Below are positions 16,967 through 26,584 of a DNA stretch of 64,000 nucleotides, one piece after another; within the stretch, counting starts at the first letter, position 1, and each line of letters starts with the position of its first letter. The notes beneath the pieces are model-generated. The model was not told the origin of the DNA. It searched no databases and saw nothing but the letters and a program-made list of their open reading frames with translations. The position numbers and the translations under genes were made by a program. The stretch covers positions 62,001 to 126,000 of the forward strand of contig JACDUA010000003.1 in NCBI GenBank assembly GCA_013519935.1, in the 5' to 3' direction. The DNA comes from Ectothiorhodospiraceae bacterium WFHF3C12. Lineage in GTDB: Bacteria; Pseudomonadota; Gammaproteobacteria; Nitrococcales; Nitrococcaceae.

Positions 16967-18451
16967 ATGCGGGGCAGAAGGAACCGACACACCAACCTCT
17001 TCACGGTGCTGGTCACCGCCTGGCTCGTCACGATCCAGACCGCCGCCGGCGCCGCCTCCGGGCGGGTTGACGGGCATGACAGCCGGGCCGAGGGCGCGTC
17101 CGTGGCCCTGGTCCAGGCCGGCGCCCAGGACGATCAGGCACCCGCGTCCCCGGACGGGCGGGCATTGCCGGATCTGTCCCCGTATGACGACATCCGGACC
17201 ACCAGCCCAACCGCCCCCGAGTCGCGATTGACCGGATTCCAGCGCCATCACGGTACCGCCCGGGACGCCGGCCACGGGTTCTGGCACACCAGCCAGGCGG
17301 CACAAATCAACGGTTTGGGGCTGTCGCTGTCACCCGGGCAGGGACACGCGGGCGGTTTCCGGCTCAACTCGGCGTTCATGCGGGAGGCGTTGGCGGACGG
17401 CCCGGCACGGCTGTCGCCGAAAACCAACAACGTCTGGGGCGTCGGCCTGATCGGGCACGCGTTGAACCGCCGGCTCCTGGTTCGCGGCGAGTACGCGGCC
17501 AGCCGGCGAACCGCCGTCGGCCGCCATGCCTCTGCGCCGCCGACCAGTGGCAATGCCTACGACCTCAACGTGGAGCTTCAGCCGTTCGCCCCGCGGGACA
17601 GGGCGCGGCCCACGCAACTGCGTCTGTCGCTCTCCAGGACCGCGGCCGATCAGGGCTTCTGGAGCCCCGAGGACACTCCCAGCGGAACACTCGTCGAAGC
17701 AGTCGCGGGCGAGCTGTCCTGGAACCGGCTCCATTCCCGGCTGGCGTACTCCCGTGCCCGTCCGCGCGAAGGCTACGGTGGCGAGTCGGACACCTGGAAG
17801 ACCCGCCGGCTATCCGCCGAAGTGGTTTACGACGCACCCAGCAGCGCCTGGCTCCCCTTCGGCGGGACGCTGCTCGCCAGTCCCCGATACCTGCTGCGTC
17901 TGTCCCGCACGGCCGATGCGGCCAACACCGACCAGGCCCGCGTGGACGCCACGGCCGTGCGGGCGCACTTCGAACCCGGCCCCTGGCAGTGGGATATCAC
18001 CTATGACCAGTCCCGCGAGTACGCCGACGCGCACACGGTGTACCGCAGGCGCCGGCACGGCAGCGTGGGCGCCCACTGGGGCCGGCCCGACAGCTGGTCC
18101 CTGGACCCGCGCCTGTTCGGGGAAACCGAGGATGTCCCGCGTGCCGACGTGCGGCGTCGGGTCGTTGGTGGAAACCTCAGCGCGCGGCTCACCCTGATCC
18201 CCCGGCAACTGCGTACCGGCGTCGACATCCATTCGCTGCGCGTCGACCACCGCGCGAGCGGTCTGACCGAACAGCAGACCGCCCTGCAGACCAACGTCGA
18301 CTGGGTGATCCGTCGACGCCACGGATACGGCCCACGTATCCGGGTTTCCCTCGACGGCCGGCTGGAAACCTACGACGGCGCACACCGGGGCGACGCCGCC
18401 AGGAACTACCGCGTCCTGGCCCGGTTCGAGGCCGAGTGGCCGGATGCGTGA
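16967..18451 (+). CDS. Hypothetical exported protein, probable outer-membrane beta-barrel
   Basis: The 494-residue protein has an N-terminal hydrophobic signal (NLFTVLVTAWLVTIQTAAGAA). After a low-complexity stretch it shows many alternating-hydrophobicity strands (for example LRLSLSRTAADQ, WQWDITYDQSR, GPRIRVSLDGRLETY), which suits an outer-membrane barrel. It ends ARFEAEWPDA rather than with the usual aromatic terminal residue. I recognise no named family. It diverges from opgGH, and a link to periplasmic glucan or envelope function is only suggested by position. Confidence 0.65.
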   Translation: MRGRRNRHTNLFTVLVTAWLVTIQTAAGAASGRVDGHDSRAEGASVALVQAGAQDDQAPASPDGRALPDLSPYDDIRTTSPTAPESRLTGFQRHHGTARDAGHGFWHTSQAAQINGLGLSLSPGQGHAGGFRLNSAFMREALADGPARLSPKTNNVWGVGLIGHALNRRLLVRGEYAASRRTAVGRHASAPPTSGNAYDLNVELQPFAPRDRARPTQLRLSLSRTAADQGFWSPEDTPSGTLVEAVAGELSWNRLHSRLAYSRARPREGYGGESDTWKTRRLSAEVVYDAPSSAWLPFGGTLLASPRYLLRLSRTADAANTDQARVDATAVRAHFEPGPWQWDITYDQSREYADAHTVYRRRRHGSVGAHWGRPDSWSLDPRLFGETEDVPRADVRRRVVGGNLSARLTLIPRQLRTGVDIHSLRVDHRASGLTEQQTALQTNVDWVIRRRHGYGPRIRVSLDGRLETYDGAHRGDAARNYRVLARFEAEWPDA

Positions 18452-18502
18452 AGGCGGCCGGCGCCCGGGCGTCATCGCTCGAGGCAATGCGAACGGGTGC
18501 GG

Positions 18503-19795
18503 CTAACCGAGCGTGGCCGCACCCGAGAACGCCACGAAAACGATCCCGAAAATGGCGATGACGCCGTAGAGGCCAAGGACCTGCCGGGCCATGACCCCGC
18601 CGCAGATCACGGCCACCATGCCGCCCTTGACGGCGGTATTCGCCAGCGCCGCCAGGAGAATGCCGCGCGCCGCCACGGCATGGGCCAGGTCGCCGGCCGC
18701 CATCTTGCTCAACGACAGGGTGATCGCGTCCACGTCCGTAAGCCCGGAGATCAACGCCACCGCATAGATCCCGGAATCGCCCAGATAGCGGCTTGCCGCC
18801 TCGGCCAGGAACAGGATCAAGGCCAGCGCCACTGCGAACTGGATGGCCGAGCGCAGCTCGAACGGCCGGCGGAAGGTGACGTCCTCGTCGGTCTCACCCG
18901 GGGTACGGTGGCGCTGCTGCCACCACAGCCAGGCCGCGCCGGCTAACCCGACGACCGTCAGCACCACCAGCGGCACGGCGACGCTCGTCAGCAGGGCCGG
19001 ATTGACCACCGCCACTTCCAGCAACATCCGCGGGAACATCGTCGTGCCGGCGACGATCACCCCGGCGGCCAGGGCCGGCTGCAGCACCGGCCGGTCCCGG
19101 CCCATGCGCGAGAAGCTCAGGGTCAGGGCGGTGGATGCGGCGAGCCCCGCGAACAACCCGGTCAGCAGCAGGCCCCGCCGCGCCCCCGCAATGCGAACCG
19201 CGAAATGCCCGGCGAAGCTGATGGCACTGATCAGCACCACCATCAGCCAGAGCTGGTAGGGGTTGAACACGTTCCAGGGCCCGAAGCCCCGAGCGGGCAG
19301 CACCGGCAGCACCACCAGGGAAATCAACGCCAGGTGCATGCCCGCGGTGAGCTCGTACTGGTGCAGACGCCGAAGCCACTCGTGCAGCGTCTGCTTGAGC
19401 CCCAGCAACGCGGCCGTGACAACCGCGCCCGCGGCGGCCAGTGCCGGCTGCCCCGTGACCGAAAGCCCAGCCAGGACGTAGGTCACCAGCGCGGCCACCT
19501 CGGTGGTGATCCCGTAATCGTCCAGCTGGGACGCCGAGCGCCAGTGCGCGACCACCACCAACGCCGTCAGCGCCACGAATCCCGCCGCCAGCAGCCACGG
19601 TGCCTGGTCGCCGGCAAGCCCAAGCGAGCCGCCCAGGAGCCCGATGAGGCCGAAGGTGCGCAAACCGGCGACCCGGCCCCCTTCCGGCATCTCGCGCTGG
19701 GTCCAGCCCCGCTCCACGCCAATGAGCAGGCCGATGGCGAGGGCGATACCCAGGCTCTGAAAGGTCTGAAATGCAGCAGAGGCTTCAGGGCCCAC
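18503..19795 (-). CDS. MgtC/SapB-DUF4010 family membrane protein
   Basis: The 430-residue protein begins with a MgtC-like N-terminal domain (GIALAIGLLIGVERGWTQRE, then RVAGLRTFGLIGLLGG) and continues with the DUF4010 membrane domain (SGIYAVALISGLTDVDAITLSLS). The function of this combination is unknown; a transport or magnesium-homeostasis role is often guessed. The GTG at 19795 has an AGGAGG eight bases upstream that lies inside the end of the preceding gene. Three bases separate it from that gene's stop, so it is the last gene of the exporter operon. Confidence 0.8.
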   Translation of the reverse strand: MGPEASAAFQTFQSLGIALAIGLLIGVERGWTQREMPEGGRVAGLRTFGLIGLLGGSLGLAGDQAPWLLAAGFVALTALVVVAHWRSASQLDDYGITTEVAALVTYVLAGLSVTGQPALAAAGAVVTAALLGLKQTLHEWLRRLHQYELTAGMHLALISLVVLPVLPARGFGPWNVFNPYQLWLMVVLISAISFAGHFAVRIAGARRGLLLTGLFAGLAASTALTLSFSRMGRDRPVLQPALAAGVIVAGTTMFPRMLLEVAVVNPALLTSVAVPLVVLTVVGLAGAAWLWWQQRHRTPGETDEDVTFRRPFELRSAIQFAVALALILFLAEAASRYLGDSGIYAVALISGLTDVDAITLSLSKMAAGDLAHAVAARGILLAALANTAVKGGMVAVICGGVMARQVLGLYGVIAIFGIVFVAFSGAATLG

Positions 19796-19798
19796 GTC

Positions 19799-20482
19799 TC
19801 AGTCCTCCTCGCGCTCGTGGGGTAGATAGGCGGCCAGCCCGAAGGGATTGCGACGGGCTATCCAGCGCGGCAGGGCGAAGAAGGCCGCCACCATCAAAAC
19901 GCCGAAGGCAATCGCAAACTCCGGCCGGAAGACCATTACGTCGCCGAGCCCGGCGTATATGGCCGTCATGGGCAACATGCCGAAGAAGGTCGCCACCGCA
20001 AAGCTGCGGGCCGACATGGCGGTCAGTCCGGCACCGTAGGAGACGACGTCGAAGGAGACGAAGGGAATCAGCCGGGAGACGAAGACCACCAGGAACAGCA
20101 CACGGGTATTGCAGTGTCCGCACAGATGCACGTGATGGCCGACAAAGCGCTCCACCACATCCCGGCCCAGGGTCCGCGCGATCCAGAAGCTCAACAGCGC
20201 CCCGACCAGCGCCCCGGTCGCCGCGTAGAGAGTCCCGAGCGCAACGCCGAAAACCGTCCCACCGGCAACGCCCAGTGGCAGGCTCGGCAGAGGGCTGACC
20301 ACGATGGCCGCGGCCATGCTCGCCATGAATAACCAGGGCCCCCATGCGCCGGTTCCGTGAAGCCACTGCTCGATGAGATCGGTACTCAGCCACTCCCGCC
20401 AGTCCACGGCGGACGCCAGCACCACCGTGGCGATCAGCAACAGGGCCAGCACCCCCACTCTCAGCCAAGCGGAAGCGGACAA
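19799..20482 (-). CDS. TVP38/TMEM64 (VTT, DedA-like) family membrane protein
   Basis: The 227-residue protein has about five membrane segments and the VTT-domain motifs SPLPSLPLGVAGGTVFG, a GALLSFWIARTLGRD re-entrant region and FVSRLIPFVSFDVVSYGAGLT. The family is related to DedA and to eukaryotic lipid scramblases. Transport or lipid translocation is inferred. I chose the TTG at 20482 with AGGAGG ten bases upstream. Longer in-frame starts run into an arginine/glycine-rich stretch overlapping the ABC permease gene and are unlikely. Confidence 0.75.
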   Translation of the reverse strand: MSASAWLRVGVLALLLIATVVLASAVDWREWLSTDLIEQWLHGTGAWGPWLFMASMAAAIVVSPLPSLPLGVAGGTVFGVALGTLYAATGALVGALLSFWIARTLGRDVVERFVGHHVHLCGHCNTRVLFLVVFVSRLIPFVSFDVVSYGAGLTAMSARSFAVATFFGMLPMTAIYAGLGDVMVFRPEFAIAFGVLMVAAFFALPRWIARRNPFGLAAYLPHEREED

Positions 20483-20556
20483 GGGCAGCAGGCCTCCTCT
20501 TCGTACGGCAAGTGATACCCCCCGGACCTTACCACGCAGTCGACCGGCACGGCGGG

Positions 20557-21756
20557 TCACTCCTCCCGCAGCGCCTCCACCGGGTCCAGCCTGGAGGCCC
20601 GCACGGCGGGACCGACCCCGGCGCCAAGGCCGATGATCGCGGCCATCGCCAGCGCGAGCACCGCGAACAGCCACGGTGTCTGCACCGGCAGCACGGGCAG
20701 CAGCCAGTGAAGGCCCTGGGCGATGCCGACGCCCAACCCCAGCCCGGCCACGCCGCCGAGGAAAGCGAGCACCACCGCCTCGCCCAGGAACAGCCCGAGC
20801 ACCGTGCGCCGGCGCGCCCCGAGGGCGCGCAACAGGCCGATCTCCGCGGTGCGCTCGCGCACGTTGATGGTCATGATCGTCAGGATCCCCACGCCGCCGA
20901 CGAACAGCGAAATCCCGCCCAGGGCGCCCACGGCGAACGTCAGCACGTCCAGCACGGAACCGAGCGTGGAGAGCATTTCCTCCTGGGTCACGATGGTGAA
21001 GTCCACGCGGCCGTGGCGCAGCTCGAGAATCCGCCGCGTGCCGCGCGTGACTTCGTCCACGGGCGCCCCCTCGCGGTAGAGCAGGTCGATCTCCATGACC
21101 CCCTCGCGGTCGAAGAGCTCCAGTGCCCGCGCGGTGGGGATGTACACCGCGTCGTCCATGTCGAAACCCAGGATCTGGCCCTTCGGCGCCATGACGCCGA
21201 CCACCCGGTAGCGGGATCCGCCGATGCGCATCAGCTCGCCCATGGGCGGCGCCCCGCGGAAGAGCTCCTCGTGCACCTTGCTGCCCAGCACCACCATGGG
21301 CCGCGCCTGGGTCGGATCATCCGGCGGCAGGAAACGGCCTAGCGCGACATCGAAGCGGAAGACCTCCGGCATCTCCGGGCCGACGCCGAGGATGGTGGTC
21401 CGCCGTGAGCGCCCGCCCCCTTCCACCTCGGCGTTGCCCTGGACCACGCCCATCGACGCGGTCACGTGCGGCACCCGCTCCAGGGCCTGGGCGTCCTCCA
21501 TCGTCAGGGGCCGGTCGGTGCCGAACGCCCCCACCGACCCGCCGAAGGTCTCCGATTTGCCGGGCTGAATGGCGACGATGTTCGTGCCGAACTGGCTGAA
21601 CTCGCTGATGACGAACTGATTCACCCCCTCGCCGATGGAGGTGAGCAGGATCACCGCGGCGATGCCGATGGCAATGCCGAGCCCGGTGAGAAAGCTGCGC
21701 AGGCGCTGGCTCAGCACGCTACGCAGAGTCAGACGGGTGAAGTCCTCCGCACGCAT
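20557..21756 (-). CDS. ABC transporter permease, MacB/FtsX family (second copy)
   Basis: The 399-residue protein has one N-terminal membrane helix, a large periplasmic MacB_PCD domain (about 45-240) and three C-terminal helices of the FtsX domain. INVRERTAEIGLLRALGARRRTVLGLFL is the typical coupling-helix region facing the ATPase. It begins three bases after the stop of a paralogous permease, so the two probably form a heterodimer. With the ATPase and periplasmic adaptor upstream it makes a MacAB-like exporter. The substrate is unknown. Confidence 0.88.
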   Translation of the reverse strand: MRAEDFTRLTLRSVLSQRLRSFLTGLGIAIGIAAVILLTSIGEGVNQFVISEFSQFGTNIVAIQPGKSETFGGSVGAFGTDRPLTMEDAQALERVPHVTASMGVVQGNAEVEGGGRSRRTTILGVGPEMPEVFRFDVALGRFLPPDDPTQARPMVVLGSKVHEELFRGAPPMGELMRIGGSRYRVVGVMAPKGQILGFDMDDAVYIPTARALELFDREGVMEIDLLYREGAPVDEVTRGTRRILELRHGRVDFTIVTQEEMLSTLGSVLDVLTFAVGALGGISLFVGGVGILTIMTINVRERTAEIGLLRALGARRRTVLGLFLGEAVVLAFLGGVAGLGLGVGIAQGLHWLLPVLPVQTPWLFAVLALAMAAIIGLGAGVGPAVRASRLDPVEALREE

Positions 21757-21759
21757 CCG

Positions 21760-22965
21760 TCAGCGCCTCGACAAAGCGGTAACCGGATCCAGCGCCGCCG
21801 CCCGCCGGGCTGGCAGCCAGGCGAAAAGCACCCCCGTGGCGAGGGCAATGGCCGAGGCCACGACGACCGCCCACAGCGGCGGCAGCGCCGGCAGCACCGG
21901 AAACGAGAGATGGATCAGCCAGGTGCCCAGCAGGCCCGCCAGCAGCCCCGCGACGGCGCCGAAGGCGGACAGCAGGGCCGCCTCGCCGAGAAACAGAACC
22001 AGCACGCGGCGGCCGGACGCCCCCAGCGCGCGCAGCAGACCGATCTCCGCCGTGCGCTGACTCACGGCCACCAGCATGACGTTCATGATCAGCACCCCGG
22101 CCACCATGAGGCTAATGGCGCCGATACCGCCCACGGTCATCGTCAGCGCCTGCAGGATACGGTCGAAGGCCGCCAGCATGGAGTCCTGGGTGATGACCGT
22201 GACGTCCTCCTCGCCGTCGTGGCGCTCGGCGATGATGCGCAGGATGTCGGCCTGGGCCGTTGGTATCGATGGGCGATCCCGGGCGGCGACGAAGATCCGG
22301 AACAGCGAGCTGGTATTGAACAGCGCCTGGGCGGCGCCGACCGGGATGATCACCAGCTCGTCCATGTCCATGGTCATGGACTGCCCGCGCTGGCTCATCA
22401 CGCCCACCACGCGGAAGCGCCGGTCCCCCAGCCGTATCCATTGGCCCAGCGCCCGCTCGCCGCTGAACAGCTCGTCACGGATAACCGTGCCGATGACCGC
22501 CACCGGGTCGGCACGCTGGTATTCCTGCTCGGGCAGGAACCGGCCCTGGTACAGATCCACGTTGCGCACTTCGGCGAAGCTGGCGGTGGTGCCCATCACC
22601 ACGGTCTCCCGCCCCAGGGCGCCGTGGGTCACCGTGGACTGGCCAACATTGATCGGCGCAACGCTGGCGATGGCCGGGCTGCGGTGGAGCGCCTCGGCGT
22701 CCGCCAGGGTCAGGTCCCGCGGCGTCTCGCCGACGATTGGGGGCGCGCCGCCGGCGGTCTCGTTGCGGCCGGGCATGACGATGAGCAGATTGGTGCCGAG
22801 GGCGGAGAACTCATCGGTGATGTACCGGCGCGCGCCCTCCCCCAGCCCCGTGAGCAGCACCACCGAGCCGACCCCCACCGCCATGGCGAGCAGCATCAGC
22901 AGCGTGCGCGTGGGATAGCCCGACAGCGCCCGGTAGGCGAAGGCGATGATATCGATGCCCCTCAT
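21760..22965 (-). CDS. ABC transporter permease, MacB/FtsX family (first copy)
   Basis: The 401-residue protein has the same layout as its downstream paralogue: an N-terminal helix, a MacB_PCD periplasmic domain, then three helices with VSQRTAEIGLLRALGASGRRVLVLFLGEA. It overlaps the ATPase gene by four bases (22962-22965), so ATPase and permease are translationally coupled. Neither permease carries a fused ATPase domain, unlike MacB itself. Confidence 0.88.
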   Translation of the reverse strand: MRGIDIIAFAYRALSGYPTRTLLMLLAMAVGVGSVVLLTGLGEGARRYITDEFSALGTNLLIVMPGRNETAGGAPPIVGETPRDLTLADAEALHRSPAIASVAPINVGQSTVTHGALGRETVVMGTTASFAEVRNVDLYQGRFLPEQEYQRADPVAVIGTVIRDELFSGERALGQWIRLGDRRFRVVGVMSQRGQSMTMDMDELVIIPVGAAQALFNTSSLFRIFVAARDRPSIPTAQADILRIIAERHDGEEDVTVITQDSMLAAFDRILQALTMTVGGIGAISLMVAGVLIMNVMLVAVSQRTAEIGLLRALGASGRRVLVLFLGEAALLSAFGAVAGLLAGLLGTWLIHLSFPVLPALPPLWAVVVASAIALATGVLFAWLPARRAAALDPVTALSRR

Positions 22966-23651
22966 GGCGCGCCTTCGCCGGCGACGCGGTCGGACTCGAT
23001 ACGGCCATCCACCATGCGGACGTAGCGCCGCGCCCGTTTGCCCATGGCGGTGTCGTGGGTGACCAGCAGCAACGTGATGCCCTGGTCGTTCAGCCCTTCC
23101 AGCAGGTTGACGATCTCGGCGCCGGAGGCGCTATCCAGGTTGCCGGTGGGCTCGTCGGCCAGCAGTACCGCCGGGTGCGTAACCATGGCCCGGGCAATGG
23201 CCACGCGCTGACGCTGCCCGCCGGAGAGCTGGTTGGGCAGGTGGCGGGCGCGGTCCGTCAGGCCCACGGATTCCAGCATGGAGTCCACGCGCTCGCGCCG
23301 CTCGGCCGGGCGCATGCCGGCCAGGGTCAGCGGCAGCTCAATGTTCTCCGCCGCGCTGAGCCGCGGCACCAGGTGGAAGAACTGGAACACGAACCCGATG
23401 CGCTCGCCGCGGATGCGGGCGCGCTCGTCGTCATCCAGATTGCTGACGTCGCGGCCTTCGATGCGGTAGATGCCGTCGGTCTGCCGGTCCAGCATTCCGA
23501 GGATGTGCAGCAACGTCGACTTGCCCGAGCCGGACGGCCCCATCACGGAGATGTACTCGCCGGGCTCGATCCGCAGGTCCACGCGGTCCAGCGCCTTCAC
23601 CAGCTGATCGCCCACCTGGTAGGCTCGGGTCAGCCCCTCCAGCTCGATCAT
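22962..23651 (-). CDS. ABC transporter ATP-binding protein, LolD/MacB type
   Basis: The 229-residue ATPase has Walker A GPSGSGKST at 38-46, the signature LSGGQRQRVAIARAM, and Walker B VLLADEPTGNLDS, which is typical of the LolD/MacB/FtsE family. It lies between the adaptor and permease genes and overlaps both by four bases. It should power the adjacent permease pair as a mechanotransmission-type transporter rather than a classical channel. Confidence 0.92.
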   Translation of the reverse strand: MIELEGLTRAYQVGDQLVKALDRVDLRIEPGEYISVMGPSGSGKSTLLHILGMLDRQTDGIYRIEGRDVSNLDDDERARIRGERIGFVFQFFHLVPRLSAAENIELPLTLAGMRPAERRERVDSMLESVGLTDRARHLPNQLSGGQRQRVAIARAMVTHPAVLLADEPTGNLDSASGAEIVNLLEGLNDQGITLLLVTHDTAMGKRARRYVRMVDGRIESDRVAGEGAP

Positions 23652-24799
23652 GGCGCCGGGGCGTCCTTCACGGGGATCACCGTCGCGCCATCGACCACCC
23701 CTTCGCGGCCCGGGGACAGCACCACCCGCTCGCCGGCCTCCAGGCCCGACGTCACCGCCGTGAAGTCCCAGTTACGGATGCCCGTGGTGACCGACTTGCG
23801 GCGCAGGATGCCCTCGCCGTCCACCACGAAGACCTCGCCGCCCTCGGTGATGGCCTCGGTGGGGACGCGCAGCACGTCCCGGGCGACGTCGGTGATGATC
23901 TCGGCGTCCGCGCTGTAGCCGGCCAGCAGATGCGCGTCCTCCGGCTGATCATTGAACACCACCTCCACCTCCACCGTGCGTGCCTGCTTCTCCCGGTCCA
24001 GGACGTAGGGGGCGATCCGGGAGACCTCGCCGGGGAAGGACCGGCCGCCGAAGGCGTCCAGGGTGATGCGCGCCGGCATACCCACCCGCACGGCCGGGGC
24101 GTCCACCTCGTCGATGGGCGCGCTGACGTACATGGTGCTGTCGTCGATGAGATCCACGGCGGGCGGCGTCGGTATGCCGGGCGGGGACGGCGTGACCACC
24201 TCGCCCAGCTCGCCGTTGATCTCCGCCACGACGCCCGCGAACGGGGCCGTCAGGCGGGTGCGCTCCAGCTGCGCCTGTACGGTCTCGACGCTGCGCTCGG
24301 CGATGTCGGCATCCGCGCGGCTGGCGCGGCATGCCGCGGCCATGGCATCGCGCTCGGCGATGGCCCGGTCGGTCGCCTCGGCCGAGGCAGAGCCCTGGTC
24401 ACGAAGACGCTGCAGGCGGGCCGCTTCGCGCTCCGCCGACTGCGCCTGGACGCAGGTCTGGCTCGCCCGGGCCTCCGCCGCCTCCACCCGGGCCCGCGCG
24501 ACCGCGAGCTCGGCCTGGAGATCCGAGTTCCACAGCTCCAGCAGCAGCTGACCCTGCTCCACCCGGTCGCCGCGCCGTACGGGCAGGATCGCTACACTCC
24601 CGCTGGTGGTCGGCGCGAGCTTCGCACGCCGCTCCGCCTCGACGGTGCCCGCACGGGTATTGGCCACCGTGGCCTCCACTTCGCCGCGCTCGACCTCGGC
24701 CACCTGCAGCTGCAAGGGCTCCGGCCGGTTGAGATACCAGATGCCGGCCGCGGCCAGGCCGACCACCACAACGGCGATGACGATCCCCCGATACTTCAT
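23648..24799 (-). CDS. Periplasmic adaptor (MacA/HlyD-type membrane fusion protein)
   Basis: The 383-residue protein has an N-terminal anchor helix (GIVIAVVVVGLAAAGIWYL), a barrel-sandwich half starting LAPTTSGSVAILPVRRGDRVEQGQ, an alpha-helical hairpin rich in Ala/Glu/Arg (about 90-175), the returning lipoyl half (LTAPFAGVVAEINGELGEVV) and beta-barrel and membrane-proximal domains. It would link the inner-membrane ABC permeases to an outer-membrane TolC-like channel. No channel gene is present here, so a shared TolC elsewhere is likely. It is the first gene of the operon. Confidence 0.88.
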   Translation of the reverse strand: MKYRGIVIAVVVVGLAAAGIWYLNRPEPLQLQVAEVERGEVEATVANTRAGTVEAERRAKLAPTTSGSVAILPVRRGDRVEQGQLLLELWNSDLQAELAVARARVEAAEARASQTCVQAQSAEREAARLQRLRDQGSASAEATDRAIAERDAMAAACRASRADADIAERSVETVQAQLERTRLTAPFAGVVAEINGELGEVVTPSPPGIPTPPAVDLIDDSTMYVSAPIDEVDAPAVRVGMPARITLDAFGGRSFPGEVSRIAPYVLDREKQARTVEVEVVFNDQPEDAHLLAGYSADAEIITDVARDVLRVPTEAITEGGEVFVVDGEGILRRKSVTTGIRNWDFTAVTSGLEAGERVVLSPGREGVVDGATVIPVKDAPAP

Positions 24800-25278
24800 C
24801 CCCAGAGAAGCTCCTGTTTACGTCTCGAACACTCAGTGTCCGGCATCGGCAAGTGGATGAACAGGCAGCAGTATGGCGCCTTCGCCGACCGGACTTGTGA
24901 CCTGGATCATTCTTGCCCGGCGGTCATGCGCCGCCACCAAAAAGCGGCGCCTACGACACGGGAAAGTCGCACGACCACCCGATTGCCGGAAAAATGCCAA
25001 TCGGTTTCATACCCGGAGAGGCCCATCCTGCATCGTGTGTCCGGGCCTTCGCCGTTCCGCATCCAGTTTCCCGCTTGCCCCTGCCGCAACTGGGCGTAAG
25101 CTGGTGGCCTCGGGCGGTTGACCAGCCCCCCCATCGCCATCCAACGGACAATTCCATGCCCCGAGCGCATTGCATCACCAACGGCCAACGCGGCAGCGCC
25201 GGCCAACCCCGCCGTGACACCGCGTTCCGGGCGGCAGATCGCGCTAGTCCGGGCCGAACCCGGACCGGCGACCAGGAC
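24800..25278. other. Intergenic region between the exporter operon and a DUF1835 gene
   Basis: This 479-base gap lies between divergently transcribed genes. I see no convincing promoter hexamers, terminator or coding frame. An in-frame ATG at 25156 would extend the DUF1835 protein by 41 residues, but they look non-coding (rich in Arg, Gly and Thr) and do not fit the family N-terminus. Confidence 0.4.
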
Positions 25279-26259
25279 ATGCGCACTCTTCACGTCCGGT
25301 GCGGCTCCGACATCCGCCAGGGCCTGATGCGAGCGGGACTACGGGGGGATTTCCAGGAGTTTTCCGATCCGTTATGCATGGGCCCGGTGCCGGCGCTGCC
25401 CACCGAGCAGCTCATGAACGTCCGGGCCGAATACCTGACCGCGCAGCCCGGCGTCGACCGGCAGCAGGTGCTGGCGCGCCAGCGCCAGGAATACAGTGCC
25501 CTGGACGGGCTGAACGGGTACGAGCGGGTGGTGCTCTGGTTCGAGCACGACAGCTACGACCAGCTCATCCTGGCGTATCTGCTCGCGCGGCTCGCCGACC
25601 AGCGGCGCAGCTTTCGCCTGGAGTTGATCGCCGTGGACAGCCTCCCGGGGGTGGAGCGCTTCATCGGTCTCGGCCAGCTCGAGCCAGAGGTTCTGAAATG
25701 GCTATGGGCGCAGCGCGAGCCGGTGTCCCCGCAGCTTCTGGCCACGGGGACGCAGGCATGGTCAGCCATCACCGCTACCGATCCCACGGCACTGGACAAG
25801 CTCTCCAGCCAGGGCACGCCGGCATTACCGATGCTGAGCCGCGCACTGCGACGGCACCTGCAGCAGCTCCCGGCACTCGACACCGGACTGGGCCAGACCG
25901 AGCGCCTCGCGCTGGAGGCCCTTCGAGAGCTCGGCCCCTTGACCACATCGGCGCTGTTCGCCGAGCTCATGAACCATCGCGAGCCCCTGCCCTATCTGGG
26001 CGATCTGATGTTCTGGTGGCTGCTGCAGCCCCTCTTACAGGCGAAACAGCCGCTACTGGAATCGGGCCCCGGCAATGGCTGGAGAGAATGCCGGCTCAGC
26101 CTGTCCCCCACCGGCCGCGCCGTCCTCGACGGCGAAGCGCATTGGCTGGACCTGAGTCCCCCCGCGCGATGGGTCGGCGGCGTCGAGGTCCCCGGCGACC
26201 GCACTAGCTGGTGTTATGACGCAGCCAGCGACACCATCGCTCGGCGTCCGGAACACTGA
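25279..26259 (+). CDS. DUF1835 domain-containing protein
   Basis: The 326-residue protein begins MRTLHVRCGSDIRQGLMRAG and continues through FSDPLCMGPVPALPTEQ to VVLWFEHDSYDQLILAYLLARLA. These are the N-terminal features of DUF1835 proteins, whose fold resembles a Rossmann-like domain and whose function is unknown. The C-terminal half (ALEALRELGPLTTSALFAEL) looks like a winged-helix segment of the companion DUF3658 type. The ATG at 25279 has AGGA close upstream. It stands alone on the plus strand. Confidence 0.75.
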   Translation: MRTLHVRCGSDIRQGLMRAGLRGDFQEFSDPLCMGPVPALPTEQLMNVRAEYLTAQPGVDRQQVLARQRQEYSALDGLNGYERVVLWFEHDSYDQLILAYLLARLADQRRSFRLELIAVDSLPGVERFIGLGQLEPEVLKWLWAQREPVSPQLLATGTQAWSAITATDPTALDKLSSQGTPALPMLSRALRRHLQQLPALDTGLGQTERLALEALRELGPLTTSALFAELMNHREPLPYLGDLMFWWLLQPLLQAKQPLLESGPGNGWRECRLSLSPTGRAVLDGEAHWLDLSPPARWVGGVEVPGDRTSWCYDAASDTIARRPEH

Positions 26260-26584
26260 CGCGCAAGCGGCGGCTAATCACCTACGCCCGCCCGGTCATT
26301 CCCGGGCACCGCGTTAGATGAAGCGTCGGCCCCGGCCCGTGATACCCGGAAGCGGATGCCGCGCCAGAGGCATGAACGTGCTGAGGTCCGTTGCCGCTCC
26401 CCAGCCGACCCCGGTTCCCCCCCTCGGTTTATTGAAGGACACCAAACGTCGGGCGGGCGGAGCCCACCTTGTGGAGGGCAAGAGTCGACCCGAAGCTGCG
26501 GGTCGCGCCCGGTGTATAGGGGCTCGAGCAATTTGCTTGTCTGCAACACCCGACCCGAGCGCGGGTTCCGCAGTTGCATGCTGT
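26260..26584. other. Intergenic region downstream of the DUF1835 gene
   Basis: These 325 bases separate two convergent genes. Short frames run through it on both strands, but none has a ribosome site or recognisable product. I see no T-rich terminator and nothing else I can name. Confidence 0.35.
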
